This document shows positions 41,875-49,966 of a stretch of 64,000 nt of DNA, in pieces. Each line of letters starts with the position of its first letter. The first letter of the stretch is position 1. The notes under the pieces are model-generated. The model worked only from the letters and a program-made list of their open reading frames with translations. It was not told the DNA's origin and ran no database searches. This stretch comes from an uncultured bacterium (GTDB lineage: Bacteria; Bacillota; Clostridia; Oscillospirales; Oscillospiraceae), in NCBI GenBank assembly GCA_948469375.1, contig CAOKLO010000005.1, positions 1 through 64,000 of the forward strand, in the 5' to 3' direction. The position numbers were made by a program, and so were the translations under genes.

Positions 41875-42114
41875 AAGTAAGGATAATTTTGAAAAGCCGC
41901 CGTGCTTTTTCGCCGTTTTGAGCGTTATCAGCGCCCCTTTGGCGCGTTTATATAGTCTATCGAACCTTTCATAGATTTTATTGACTCTCAAATAGTGCTG
42001 TTGCGCCCAATTGGCGGGCGGATTTTCAGTTATCGCGGTGCGTCCATCCACGCATCGCGTCTTATTTTGCTAACTTTTCAGAAAAATCGAAGAAACAGGA
42101 GGTGTGGAACTCAA

Positions 42115-43668
42115 ATGCCACCGTATGTCGTAGCGATCATTGCCGTTGTGGTGGGGCTTGTCTGCCTTGTGGCCGGGTTTGCCGCCGGCTACCAGCGGCG
42201 TAAGGCCGCCGCTGAGCGGGAAATCGGCTCCGCCGAGGAGGAGGCCCGCCGCATCATCAACGAGGCCATCAAGTCCGCCGAGAGCAAAAAGCGGGAGGCC
42301 ACTGTGGAGGCCAAGGAGGAAATCCTAAAGGCCCGCAGTGAGTTCGACAAGGAGATCAAGGACCGCCGCGCCGAGGTCCAGCGCCAGGAGAACCGGCTCA
42401 ACTCCAAGGAGGAAAACCTGGACCGCAAGCTGGAAAACCTGGAGCGCAAGGAGGAAAACGTCAACGTCCGCATCGCCCAGCTGGAGGCGGAAAAGCAGGA
42501 GCTGGACAAGCTGAAGGACAGCCAGCTGGAGCTGCTGGAGCGCATCTCCGGCCTGACCGTAGAGGAGGCCAAGCGCTACCTCATCGAGCAGCTGGAGGAC
42601 GACGTCACCCACGAGCAGGCTCTGAAGCTCAAGGAGATCCAGGTGCGCTACAAGGAGGAGGCGGAGACCTACGCCCGGGAGCAGATCGCCCTGGCCATCC
42701 AGCGCTGCGCCGCCGACCACGTGGCCGAGGCCACCGTGTCCGTGGTGCCCCTGCCCAACGACGAGATGAAGGGGCGCATCATCGGCCGGGAAGGCCGCAA
42801 CATCCGCACCCTGGAGACCATGACCGGGGTGGACCTGATCATCGACGACACCCCCGAGGCCATCACCGTGTCCTGCTTTGACCCGGTGCGCCGGGAGATC
42901 GCCCGGCTGGCCCTGGAAAAGCTCATCCTGGACGGCCGCATCCACCCCACCCGCATTGAGGAAATGGTGGAAAAGGCCAAGCGGGAGGTGGACGCCACCA
43001 TCCGCGCCGAGGGTGAGCGGGCTGTGTTCGAGACCAACGTCCACGGGCTGAATCCCGAGCTGGTCAAGCTGCTGGGCCGCCAGCACTACCGCACCAGCTA
43101 CGGGCAGAACGTGCTGAACCATTCCATTGAGGTGTCCCAGCTGGCCGGGCTGCTGGCCGCCGAGATCGGCGTCAACGTGGCCGAGGCCAAGCGGGCCGGA
43201 CTGCTCCACGACCTGGGCAAGTCCATCGACCACGAGGTGGAGGGCTCCCACGTGCAGATCGGCGTGGAGCTGGCCCGGAAGTACCGGGAGAGCGAGAACG
43301 TCATCCACGCCATTGAGGCCCATCACGGCGACGTGGAGGCCAAGACTATCGTGGCCTGCCTGGTTCAGGCCGCAGACGCCATTTCCGCCGCCCGGCCCGG
43401 CGCCCGCAAGGAGAATGTGGAATACTACATCAAGCGGCTGGAGAAGCTGGAGGAGCTGACCTCCTCCTTCGCCGGGGTGGACAAGGCCTACGCCATCCAG
43501 GCGGGCCGCGAGGTGCGCATTATGGTCAACCCCGAGGCCATTTCCGAGGACCGCATGGTGCTGCTGGCCCGGGAGATTGCCAAGAAGATTGAGGACGAGC
43601 TGGAGTACCCCGGTCAAATCAAGGTGAATCTCATCCGGGAGACAAAGGCCATTGAGTACGCAAAATAA
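42115..43668 (+). CDS. rny: Ribonuclease Y
   Basis: This 517-residue endoribonuclease initiates mRNA decay at the membrane. It has one N-terminal membrane segment (about 4-24), a long coiled coil (about 30-190), a KH RNA-binding domain ([17 protein letters not shown]) and an HD domain ([20 protein letters not shown]). The C-terminal part is the standard RNase Y region, and the length matches the family. The ATG at 42115 follows CAGGAGGTG. It has its own promoter and terminator. Confidence 0.97.
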   Translation: MPPYVVAIIAVVVGLVCLVAGFAAGYQRRKAAAEREIGSAEEEARRIINEAIKSAESKKREATVEAKEEILKARSEFDKEIKDRRAEVQRQENRLNSKEENLDRKLENLERKEENVNVRIAQLEAEKQELDKLKDSQLELLERISGLTVEEAKRYLIEQLEDDVTHEQALKLKEIQVRYKEEAETYAREQIALAIQRCAADHVAEATVSVVPLPNDEMKGRIIGREGRNIRTLETMTGVDLIIDDTPEAITVSCFDPVRREIARLALEKLILDGRIHPTRIEEMVEKAKREVDATIRAEGERAVFETNVHGLNPELVKLLGRQHYRTSYGQNVLNHSIEVSQLAGLLAAEIGVNVAEAKRAGLLHDLGKSIDHEVEGSHVQIGVELARKYRESENVIHAIEAHHGDVEAKTIVACLVQAADAISAARPGARKENVEYYIKRLEKLEELTSSFAGVDKAYAIQAGREVRIMVNPEAISEDRMVLLAREIAKKIEDELEYPGQIKVNLIRETKAIEYAK

Positions 43669-43673
43669 TGGAA

Positions 43674-43709
43674 GCGCGCCGCCGTGGGGTTCTACGGCGG
43701 CGCGTTTTT
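43674..43709 (+). terminator. Intrinsic terminator of rny
   Basis: GCGCGCCGCCGT / ACGGCGGCGCG followed by TTTTT. Confidence 0.92.
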
Positions 43710-43770
43710 GTCTGCCCGTTTACCGTTTGTGTTGATGGGAACGGGCATTGGCGAGGCCACGAATCATAGC

Positions 43771-43800
43771 TTGAAACCAAAGATTTGGATGTGCTATAAT
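43771..43800 (+). promoter_or_regulatory. Promoter of the MazG-like gene
   Basis: TTGAAA, 18-nt spacer, TATAAT, with an extended TGC before the -10. Confidence 0.8.
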
Positions 43801-43836
43801 CAGAGCAACTAATCAGGATTTGAAAGGAAACGATTT

Positions 43837-44163
43837 ATGTCTGATTTTAGTATAAATGAAATGTTGGATATGCAAAAAAGGCTTCAGGACAAATACAAAG
43901 ATAAATGGGAAAGGATTTCTCCTGAAGCAGGCAAGCACAAGCTGCTTTGGATGATAGGCGAAATTGGTGAAGTGATTGATCTTGTCAAAAAACACGGAGA
44001 CATAAAGGCGTCTCATGATGTTGAATCAAGAAAAGACCTTGTTGAGGAAATGGCGGATGTTCTTATGTATTACAATGATGTTATGCTATGTTATGGAATA
44101 TCTGCTGATGAATTAAAACAGGCATATACTGCAAAATTTGAAAAGAATATGACACGTTGGTAA
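43837..44163 (+). CDS. MazG-like nucleotide pyrophosphohydrolase, low GC
   Basis: This 108-residue all-alpha NTP-PPase protein hydrolyses nucleoside triphosphates to monophosphates. The magnesium ligands are in WMIGEIGEVIDL and VEEMADVLMYYNDV (the ExxE and ExxD halves). It is about the size of a single MazG or dUTPase-like domain. The coding sequence is visibly AT-rich (roughly 35-40% GC by eye) against neighbours above 60%, so horizontal acquisition is likely. It has a promoter but no clear terminator apart from a GC-rich hairpin downstream. Confidence 0.82.
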   Translation: MSDFSINEMLDMQKRLQDKYKDKWERISPEAGKHKLLWMIGEIGEVIDLVKKHGDIKASHDVESRKDLVEEMADVLMYYNDVMLCYGISADELKQAYTAKFEKNMTRW

Positions 44164-44193
44164 ATTTCCAGCAGGACACTGCCGCATACAAAC

Positions 44194-44212
44194 GGGCGCA
44201 CAGTGTGCGCCC
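44194..44212. repeat. Short GC-rich palindrome GGGCGCACAGTGTGCGCCC
   Basis: A 19-bp palindrome followed by CTACAGG between two genes. It has the look of an interspersed extragenic palindrome, but only one copy is in the window. Confidence 0.55.
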
Positions 44213-44236
44213 CTACAGGTTTGCCGACCTGCCCTG

Positions 44237-44265
44237 TTGCCTTTTGCCTACGGCTGTGATATGAT
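44237..44265 (+). promoter_or_regulatory. Promoter of the DUF2156 gene
   Basis: TTGCCT, 17-nt spacer, TATGAT, 30 nt before the ATG. Confidence 0.75.
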
Positions 44266-44295
44266 ATCCAGACACCAAGAAAAGGAATGGAATTT

Positions 44296-45210
44296 ATGCT
44301 TACCTTTGAAAGCCCCCAGTTTGAGGACCGCCAATGGGTCCAGCCCCTGCTGGAAGCGGAGGGCAGCCTGGGCTGCGAATACAATTTCACCAACATCTAT
44401 CTGTGGAGCCGGGCCTGGCCCCAGAAGATCGCCCGTCTGGAGGACCGCCTGCTGGTGCGCATTGAGGGCGCGCTGGGGCTGAGCTACCTCTACCCTGCTG
44501 GGCGCGGCCCCTTGGCCCCCGCCGTGGCCGCGCTGGAGGCGGACGCCGCCGCCCAGGGCAGGCCCTTGCTGCTGGTGTGCGTCACCGAGGAGCAGAAGGC
44601 CGCGCTGGAGGAAGCCTGTCCGGGCCGCTTCCAGTTTGAGGAGGACCGGGACGGCTTCGACTACCTCTACGATATCAACCGCCTGGCCGACCTGCCGGGA
44701 AAGAAGCTCCACGCCAAGCGCAACCATATCCACCGCTTCGACGAGCAGTTCCCCGACTGGCTGCTGGAGGACATCACCCCCGCCAACGTCCCCGAGTGCG
44801 TGGAGCTGGAGCGCCAATGGGCCGCCATCCGCCAGGAGGAGGCTGGAGAGGACGTCGACACCATATCCGAGGAGACCGTGGCCGTTATCGAGGCGCTGTA
44901 CCACATGGACAAGCTGGGGTTGGAGGGGGCGCTGATCCGCGCCGACGGAAGCCCCATCGCCTTCTCCTTGGGGGGGTTCATCACGCGGTCGGTGTTCGAC
45001 GTGAACTTTGAGAAGTCCTTTGGCGACGTGCAGGGGGCTTACCCCGCCATTAACCGGGAGATGGCCCGGCTCATCCGGGCCCGCCACCCAGAGGTCAAAT
45101 GGTTCAACCGGGAGGACGATCTGGGGCTGGAGGGCTTGCGGCGGGCCAAACTGTCCTACTATCCGGATATCCTGCTCACCAAATATACCGCCCGGGCAGT
45201 CCGGGGATGA
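44296..45210 (+). CDS. DUF2156 (phosphatidylglycerol lysyltransferase C-terminal type) protein
   Basis: This 304-residue soluble protein matches DUF2156, a tandem GNAT fold related to the catalytic domain of MprF. It shows CEYNFTNIYLW near the start, KKLHAKRNHIHRF in the middle, and NREDDLGLEGLRRAKLSYYP at the end. It lacks the MprF membrane part, so lipid aminoacylation is doubtful; transfer of an aminoacyl or acyl group to another acceptor is possible. The ATG at 44296 is 9 nt after AAAGGA; an ATG at 44287 is too close. Confidence 0.85.
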   Translation: MLTFESPQFEDRQWVQPLLEAEGSLGCEYNFTNIYLWSRAWPQKIARLEDRLLVRIEGALGLSYLYPAGRGPLAPAVAALEADAAAQGRPLLLVCVTEEQKAALEEACPGRFQFEEDRDGFDYLYDINRLADLPGKKLHAKRNHIHRFDEQFPDWLLEDITPANVPECVELERQWAAIRQEEAGEDVDTISEETVAVIEALYHMDKLGLEGALIRADGSPIAFSLGGFITRSVFDVNFEKSFGDVQGAYPAINREMARLIRARHPEVKWFNREDDLGLEGLRRAKLSYYPDILLTKYTARAVRG

Positions 45211-45280
45211 CGCGGTGTAAATATGCAAAGAAAATTACATAAAAATGTATATTTATCCGCGCCTTGCCCGTCAAAATGAT

Positions 45281-45308
45281 GAAAACCCCGGTTTACACCG
45301 GTTTTCTT
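45281..45308 (+). terminator. Intrinsic terminator after DUF2156 gene
   Basis: GAAAACC..GG / CCGGTTTTC hairpin with a short U-rich end. Confidence 0.7.
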
Positions 45309-45318
45309 GAAAATCTCC

Positions 45319-45347
45319 TTGCATTCTTTTTGCATAGCGTTTATAAT
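45319..45347 (+). promoter_or_regulatory. Promoter of the amino-acid ABC transporter operon
   Basis: TTGCAT, 17-nt spacer, TATAAT. Confidence 0.88.
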
Positions 45348-45354
45348 TAACCTC

Positions 45355-45397
45355 GCGCAAAAGGGATATCCCTTTTGCGCCCGCAGGGAGCTGCGGG
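45355..45397 (+). promoter_or_regulatory. Two tandem palindromes in the ABC transporter leader
   Basis: A perfect 26-bp palindrome built on GCGCAAAAGGG (45355-45380) is followed at once by CCGCAG-GGAG-CTGCGG (45381-45396). Both lie in the early leader, about 8 nt after the -10. They could be an operator or 5' RNA stabiliser; no T-run follows. Confidence 0.6.
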
Positions 45398-45447
45398 CGC
45401 ATCCGCCCCGGTCTCCCCTTCGCAAATTTTTATGGAGATGAATGAAA

Positions 45448-46380
45448 ATGAAACTGATGAAGAAATTTGGGGCCCTTCTGCTGGCCCTGACCATGGTGTC
45501 CGCCCTGGCCGCCTGCTCCAATCAGGGCGCCAAGGCCAGCGCCGAGCCCTCCCCTGGCAGCGAACCCTCCGCCGCCAGCGAGCCCTCCGCTGAGCCCAGC
45601 GCCGAGGCCACCCAGCCCGCCCAGGGCGGCGCCATCTCGGTGTACACCAACGCCTACTTCGCCCCCTTTGAATATTACGACGGCGCCGATATCACCGGTG
45701 TGGACGTTGACATCATGAACAAGGTGGGCGAGAAGCTGGGCCGGGAGGTCACCTATACCAACGTGGAGTTCACCACCATCATCGACACCGTCTCCTCGGG
45801 CAAGCTGGCCGATGTGGGCGCGGCGGGCATCACCATCACCTCCTCCCGGCAGGAGCGGGTGGACTTCTCCGATCCCTACTTCACCTCTGTCCAGTATGTG
45901 ATCTATCCCACCGGGGAGATGGCTCCCGACGGAACGGACGGCGATGTGGACTACATCCTCTGGGATTCCCTGGCCGGTAAGAAGATCGGCGTCCAGACCG
46001 ACACCACCGGCGACATCTACGTCAACGGCGAGATCACCGGCGAGGATTTCGACGGCCTGCTCAAGGACACCGGCGCCTCCGAGACCCGCTACGACAACGC
46101 TCAGCTGGCGGTGGACGCCATGGGCGCGGGCCAGGTGGACGTGGTGGTGGTGGACTATCTGCCCGCCTCCTACATCGTGGAGAAGAACAGCGGCTATGAG
46201 TGCGCGGCGCTGTACTATCCCGGCGGCGAGGGCGAGCAGCCCTCTCCCACCGAAGAGCAGTACGCCATCTGCGTCACCAAGGGCCAGGACGAGCTGCTCA
46301 GCGCCATCAACGAAGTGCTGGCCGAGCTGGGCGAGGACGGTATCAACGCCCTGGTGATGGAGCACATGGGCCTGGAATGA
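45448..46380 (+). CDS. Amino-acid ABC transporter substrate-binding lipoprotein
   Basis: This 310-residue family 3 solute-binding protein has a lipobox SALAAC (about residues 17-22), then a Ser/Glu/Pro-rich linker, then the two-lobed binding domain. Typical segments are FAPFEYYDGADITGVDVDIM, GKLADVGAAGITITSSRQER and DFSDPYFTSVQYV, which carry the ligand carboxylate and amino contacts. It delivers a polar amino acid to the permease and ATPase encoded next. I use ATG 45448, 10 nt after GGAG; ATG 45442 is also possible. Confidence 0.92.
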   Translation: MKLMKKFGALLLALTMVSALAACSNQGAKASAEPSPGSEPSAASEPSAEPSAEATQPAQGGAISVYTNAYFAPFEYYDGADITGVDVDIMNKVGEKLGREVTYTNVEFTTIIDTVSSGKLADVGAAGITITSSRQERVDFSDPYFTSVQYVIYPTGEMAPDGTDGDVDYILWDSLAGKKIGVQTDTTGDIYVNGEITGEDFDGLLKDTGASETRYDNAQLAVDAMGAGQVDVVVVDYLPASYIVEKNSGYECAALYYPGGEGEQPSPTEEQYAICVTKGQDELLSAINEVLAELGEDGINALVMEHMGLE

Positions 46381-46389
46381 GGACCGGCC

Positions 46390-46425
46390 GCGGCGGAACA
46401 ATGCCCATAGGCGCTGTTCCGCCGC
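46390..46425 (+). other. Intercistronic hairpin after the binding-protein gene
   Basis: Perfect 11-bp stem GCGGCGGAACA / TGTTCCGCCGC without a T-run. Such hairpins protect the upstream message so the binding protein is made in excess over the membrane parts. Confidence 0.7.
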
Positions 46426-46455
46426 GTCATATCATACGGGGAGGCCGATAGAGCC

Positions 46456-47151
46456 ATGACTTTTTGGGAGCGGTTCGCGCTGATCTTTACCAACGCGAAA
46501 TATCTGGACAGTATGCTGACGGGCCTGCGGATGACTCTTGCCATCTCCGTGGGCGCGGCGGCGCTGGGGCTGGTGCTGGGGAGCATCGTGGCGCTGGTGG
46601 GGCTGGCCGGCTCGAAGAACCCGCTGATGAAGCTGCCCAAGCTGATCTGCGCGGTCTATGTCACTGTGGTCCGGGGTACCCCCATGGCGCTGCAGCTGTT
46701 TATCATGGCCTTCGTTGTGTTCGCGATCCGGGGCTTCCCCCTGGTGGTGACGGCCATCATCGCCTTCGGGGTGAATTCGGGCGCCTATGTGTCGGAGAAC
46801 ATCCGCGGCGGCATCCTGTCAGTGGACGTGGGGCAGACGGAGGCGGGGCGGTCCCTGGGGCTATCGGCCGGCGCCACCATGTGGTACATCGTCATCCCCC
46901 AGGCCATCAAGAATGTGATCCCCTCCATCGGCAACGAGCTGATCGCCCTGATTAAGGAGACCTCCATCGTCAGCATGATCGGCATGTACGACCTGACCGC
47001 CGCGGCCAAGAACCTGGGCAGCGGTCAGAACCTGGCCGACTACCTGGCCCCCATGACGGCGGCCGCCCTGTTCTACCTGGCCATCGTCTATCTGCTCACC
47101 TTTATCATCAAGAGGATCGAGGGGAGGCTGCGTCAAAGTGATCGACGTTAA
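46456..47151 (+). CDS. Amino-acid ABC transporter permease
   Basis: This 231-residue protein has five hydrophobic segments and the HisM/GlnP-type signatures. [20 protein letters not shown] is at the start, [12 protein letters not shown] follows, and [22 protein letters not shown] is the EAA loop that contacts the ATPase. It probably works as a homodimer, since only one permease gene is present. The ATG at 46456 follows GGGGAGG. Its end overlaps the ATPase gene by 14 nt. Confidence 0.94.
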   Translation: MTFWERFALIFTNAKYLDSMLTGLRMTLAISVGAAALGLVLGSIVALVGLAGSKNPLMKLPKLICAVYVTVVRGTPMALQLFIMAFVVFAIRGFPLVVTAIIAFGVNSGAYVSENIRGGILSVDVGQTEAGRSLGLSAGATMWYIVIPQAIKNVIPSIGNELIALIKETSIVSMIGMYDLTAAAKNLGSGQNLADYLAPMTAAALFYLAIVYLLTFIIKRIEGRLRQSDRR

Positions 47152-47860
47152 GAATCTGAGCAAGTCCTTCGGTGACCACCTGGTGCTGGACGATATCTCC
47201 GAGCACATCTCCCCGGGGGAGAAGGTGGTGGTGATCGGTCCCTCCGGGTCGGGCAAGTCCACCTTCCTGCGCTGTCTCAACCTGCTGGAGACCCCTACCT
47301 CCGGCTCCATCACCTTCCAGGGCACCGAGATCACCGACCCCAAGACCGACATCAACAACCTCCGGCGGCAGATGGGCATGGTGTTCCAGCATTTCAACCT
47401 GTTCCCCAACATGACCATCCGGAAAAACATCACCCTTGCCCCGGTGCAGACCAAGCTGATGAGCCAGGCGGAGGCCGACGACACCGCCGCCGCCCTGCTC
47501 AAGCGGGTGGGGCTGGAGGAGAAGGCGGACGCCTATCCCGCCCAGCTGTCCGGCGGGCAGAAACAGCGCATCGCCATCGTCCGGGCCCTGGCCATGCGGC
47601 CCAAGCTGATGCTCTTCGATGAGCCCACCTCCGCCCTGGACCCGGAGATGGTGGGCGAGGTGCTCCAGGTCATGAAGGAACTGGCGGAGGAGGGCATGAC
47701 CATGGTGGTGGTCACCCACGAGATGGGCTTTGCCCGGGAGGTGGGCACCAGGGTGCTGTTCATGGACCAGGGCCACATCCTGGAGCAGAACGAGCCCAAA
47801 GCTTTCTTTGACAACCCCAGAGAGCCGCGGACCATCGAGTTTTTGTCCAAGGTGCTGTAG
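47138..47860 (+). CDS. Amino-acid ABC transporter ATP-binding protein
   Basis: This 240-residue ATPase of the GlnQ type starts at GTG behind GGGGAGG. Walker A is GPSGSGKST (about 34-42), the signature is [11 protein letters not shown], Walker B is [13 protein letters not shown] and the H-loop is VVTHEMGFA. It powers the importer encoded by the two preceding genes. A terminator lies about 75 nt downstream. Confidence 0.96.
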   Translation: MIDVKNLSKSFGDHLVLDDISEHISPGEKVVVIGPSGSGKSTFLRCLNLLETPTSGSITFQGTEITDPKTDINNLRRQMGMVFQHFNLFPNMTIRKNITLAPVQTKLMSQAEADDTAAALLKRVGLEEKADAYPAQLSGGQKQRIAIVRALAMRPKLMLFDEPTSALDPEMVGEVLQVMKELAEEGMTMVVVTHEMGFAREVGTRVLFMDQGHILEQNEPKAFFDNPREPRTIEFLSKVL

Positions 47861-47936
47861 ATGCGCGGAGAAGCGACCGAACGCCCTGGTTGCTTTGCAG
47901 CGTGACAACAAGGAAACGGATAGCGTCAGTTTTGTT

Positions 47937-47967
47937 CAAACCGCCCGGCAAAACCGGGCGGTTTTCG
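47937..47967 (+). terminator. Intrinsic terminator of the amino-acid ABC operon
   Basis: ACCGCCCGG-CAAAA-CCGGGCGGT followed by TTT. Confidence 0.88.
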
Positions 47968-47980
47968 TATGATTTGTGCA

Positions 47981-48009
47981 TTGCAATATTTGGAAGCTTC
48001 TGGTATGAT
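47981..48009 (+). promoter_or_regulatory. Promoter of the uracil permease leader
   Basis: TTGCAA, 17-nt spacer, TATGAT; start of transcription expected near 48016. Confidence 0.85.
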
Positions 48010-48037
48010 TGACCGAACGCAAAAGGAGGGAAACGAT

Positions 48038-48103
48038 ATGCGCAAGCCGCTGTCTGCCGGGACGGTATTTCAGCGGGCGTATCATTTCCATTTTTACCAG
48101 TGA
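48038..48103 (+). CDS. Leader peptide (21 residues) of the uracil permease
   Basis: A short frame with a very strong ribosome binding site (AAAAGGAGGG, 48021-48030) encodes a 21-residue peptide. It starts MRKPLSAGTVF and ends AYHFHFYQ. Its TGA stop at 48101-48103 overlaps the first base pairs of the terminator hairpin that follows. Within it a CCGCTG / CAGCGG hairpin (48047-48076) is followed by the U-rich stretch TATCATTTCCATTTTTACC. This is the layout of an attenuator leader rather than of a functional small protein. Confidence 0.75.
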   Translation: MRKPLSAGTVFQRAYHFHFYQ

Positions 48104-48136
48104 GGCGGTCACCGTTTGGTGATTGCCTCTTTTTTT
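48102..48136 (+). terminator. Attenuator terminator before the uracil permease
   Basis: GAGGCGGTCACC-GTTT-GGTGATTGCCTC (12 bp including two G-U pairs) followed by seven Ts. It stands between the promoter and the permease gene, so full-length transcription requires its disruption. Confidence 0.9.
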
Positions 48137-48165
48137 GCAAAAAAGAGAGAAAAAGGAGCGAAAGT

Positions 48166-49566
48166 ATGAACCATCAAGAACCCATCCGGGACGCCCGCGC
48201 CCTGGGCCTGCCCAAAATGCTGGTGCTGGGCCTCCAGCACATGTTTGCCATGTTCGGAGCCACGGTGCTGGTGCCCATCCTGGTGAACAACTACGGCCTG
48301 CCCCTGTCCATCCAGACCACTCTGTTTTTTGCCGGGATCGGCACCCTGTTTTTCCATGTTTGCACCCGCTTGAAGGTGCCCGCCTTTTTGGGCTCCTCCT
48401 TCGCCTTTCTGGGCGGCTTTGAGGCCGTGTCCAAGCTGGACTCCGGCAAGTACGCCGCCATGGAGGCGCCGGAAAAGCTGCAATACGCCTGCGGCGGCAT
48501 GGTGGTGGCCGGCTTGCTGTACGTCCTCCTGGCCGGGGTTATCAAGCTGGTAGGCGTGAAGAAGGTCATGCGCTTTCTGCCTCCGGTGGTCACCGGGCCT
48601 ATCATTATCCTAATCGGCCTGAACCTGGCCCCCTCCGCCGTCAACAACGCCAAGACCTGCTGGTGGCTGGCCCTGGTGGCCATGGCCATCATTGTGGCGG
48701 CCAACATCTGGGGCAAGGGCATGATTAAAATCATCCCTATCCTGCTGGGCGTGGTTGGCTCCTATGTGGTGGCTGTAATCGCCAACGCCTTTGGCGCCAC
48801 CGCTTGGGATTACTCCTCCGCCGGCGCTTTGGGCCGCCTGGCAGTCCCCCTGATTGACTTCACCACCGTGGCTGCCGCCAGCCCCATTGGTCTCCAGCCC
48901 TTCTTAACTGACTTTGGCGGCTCCATCGCCAAGTTCGACCTGACCTCCATCCTGGTTATGGCTCCCATTGCCATCGCCGCCATGATGGAGCACATCGGGG
49001 ATATGTCCGCCATTTCCGCCACGGTGGGGGAGAACTTTATTGAGGACCCGGGCCTGCACCGGACGCTCATTGGCGACGGCGTGGCCACCGCGCTGTCCGC
49101 TGTTTTTGGAGGGCCCGCCAACACCACCTACGGGGAGAACACGGGCGTGCTGGTGCTTTCCCGGGTGTACGACCCCAAGGTGATTCGGCTGGCGGCAATC
49201 TATGCTGTGGCGCTGTCCTTCAGCCCCATGTTTGCCGCCGTGGTCAACGCCATGCCCGCCGCCATCGTGGGCGGAGTGAGCTTTATTTTGTACGGCATGA
49301 TTTCCGCCATCGGCGTGCGCAACATCGTGGAGAACCGGGTGGATTTCACCAACTCCCGAAACCTCATCATTGCCGCCGTTATTCTGGTGTGCGGCCTGGG
49401 CTTCACCGGCGGGTTGACCTTTGAGGTGGGCGGCGCGTCCATCACCCTCACCGCCCTGGCCATTGCCGCCATTGCGGGCATCGCGCTCAACGCCGTCTTG
49501 CCGGGTAAGGATTACGAATTCGGCGTCAACGAATCGGGAGACCAGAACCGGGGCATTCACCACTAA
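48166..49566 (+). CDS. uraA: Uracil permease (NCS2/UraA family)
   Basis: This 466-residue nucleobase:cation symporter has about 14 hydrophobic segments. Hallmarks are LQHMFAMFGATVLVP near residue 25, the MEHIGDMSAIS segment with the substrate-contact Glu and His, and GGPANTTYGENTGV, the UraA-specific motif. Uracil is therefore favoured over xanthine. The ATG at 48166 follows AAAAAGGAGCG. The gene lies behind a leader peptide and terminator that suggest control by pyrimidine supply. Confidence 0.94.
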   Translation: MNHQEPIRDARALGLPKMLVLGLQHMFAMFGATVLVPILVNNYGLPLSIQTTLFFAGIGTLFFHVCTRLKVPAFLGSSFAFLGGFEAVSKLDSGKYAAMEAPEKLQYACGGMVVAGLLYVLLAGVIKLVGVKKVMRFLPPVVTGPIIILIGLNLAPSAVNNAKTCWWLALVAMAIIVAANIWGKGMIKIIPILLGVVGSYVVAVIANAFGATAWDYSSAGALGRLAVPLIDFTTVAAASPIGLQPFLTDFGGSIAKFDLTSILVMAPIAIAAMMEHIGDMSAISATVGENFIEDPGLHRTLIGDGVATALSAVFGGPANTTYGENTGVLVLSRVYDPKVIRLAAIYAVALSFSPMFAAVVNAMPAAIVGGVSFILYGMISAIGVRNIVENRVDFTNSRNLIIAAVILVCGLGFTGGLTFEVGGASITLTALAIAAIAGIALNAVLPGKDYEFGVNESGDQNRGIHH

Positions 49567-49617
49567 GGGCCTTCCTTTTTTCTATGAAAAGAAAAAAGGG
49601 GAGCGAAAAAAACTTTG
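49567..49617 (+). repeat. Terminator-like interspersed repeat B, copy 2
   Basis: GGGCCTTCCTTTTTTCTATG and GAAAAGAAAAAAGG pair as a hairpin, followed by GCGAAAAAAACTTTGG. It matches the element after ldh (10417-10467) in both the stem and the tail, and lies at the same place relative to the upstream stop codon. Confidence 0.75.
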
Positions 49618-49675
49618 GTTTGTTACCGCCCGTGGCAACCCCATCAAGCTCCTGCTCGACAACCTTCCAAGGCAA

Positions 49676-49716
49676 AAAAGAAACCGCCCTGTATACACAG
49701 GACGGTTTCTTTTTTA
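49676..49716 (+). terminator. Intrinsic terminator downstream of uraA
   Basis: AAAGAAACCG..CCTGT / ACAGG..CGGTTTCTTT with further Ts; also T-rich on the minus strand. Confidence 0.88.
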
Positions 49717-49765
49717 CAGAGGAGGGCTCACAGCAACAGCCTCGAACCGAACGGTCCGCCACGGA

Positions 49766-49964
49766 GGCGCAGAGCGATAGACCCACCCCGGTTCAGTAAC
49801 TAGACACCGGCGGCAGCACAACTGGAAGCAACTGCATCGAAAGCCGCACGCGCCGGAAGGGTCCACGCCCGTTTTCCGTATGGGGCGCCCCCGTAAGGGG
49901 GATGCATAGGGGGCCCCATATGCGCTCTCTTTGGCTACCTTCTCTCACGCGAGAGAAAGTAACG
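49766..49964. repeat. Interspersed structured repeat A, copy 2
   Basis: This about 199-bp element aligns with 41551-41807 but has a much shorter central stem (CATAGGGGG / CCCCATATG). Its terminal hairpin, read on the minus strand, is GTTACTTTCTCTC-GCGT-GAGAGAAGGTAGC. There the two differences from copy 1 become G-U pairs, while on the plus strand they are A-C mismatches. That favours a minus-strand RNA structure. It abuts the pepV stop codon at 49967. Confidence 0.85.
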
Positions 49965-49966
49965 CT

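Noticed and set aside
41776..42051. Minus-strand 91-codon frame upstream of rny
   Set aside because: It spans the rny promoter and the repeat hairpin, and has no recognisable features.
45211..45447. T-box or amino-acid riboswitch in the amino-acid ABC transporter leader
   Set aside because: No T-box motif, lysine or glycine aptamer core is visible; only palindromes are present.
48004..48166. PyrR-binding or purine/PreQ1 riboswitch upstream of uraA
   Set aside because: None of the conserved cores is present; the leader is fully used by the short frame, the pause hairpin and the terminator.
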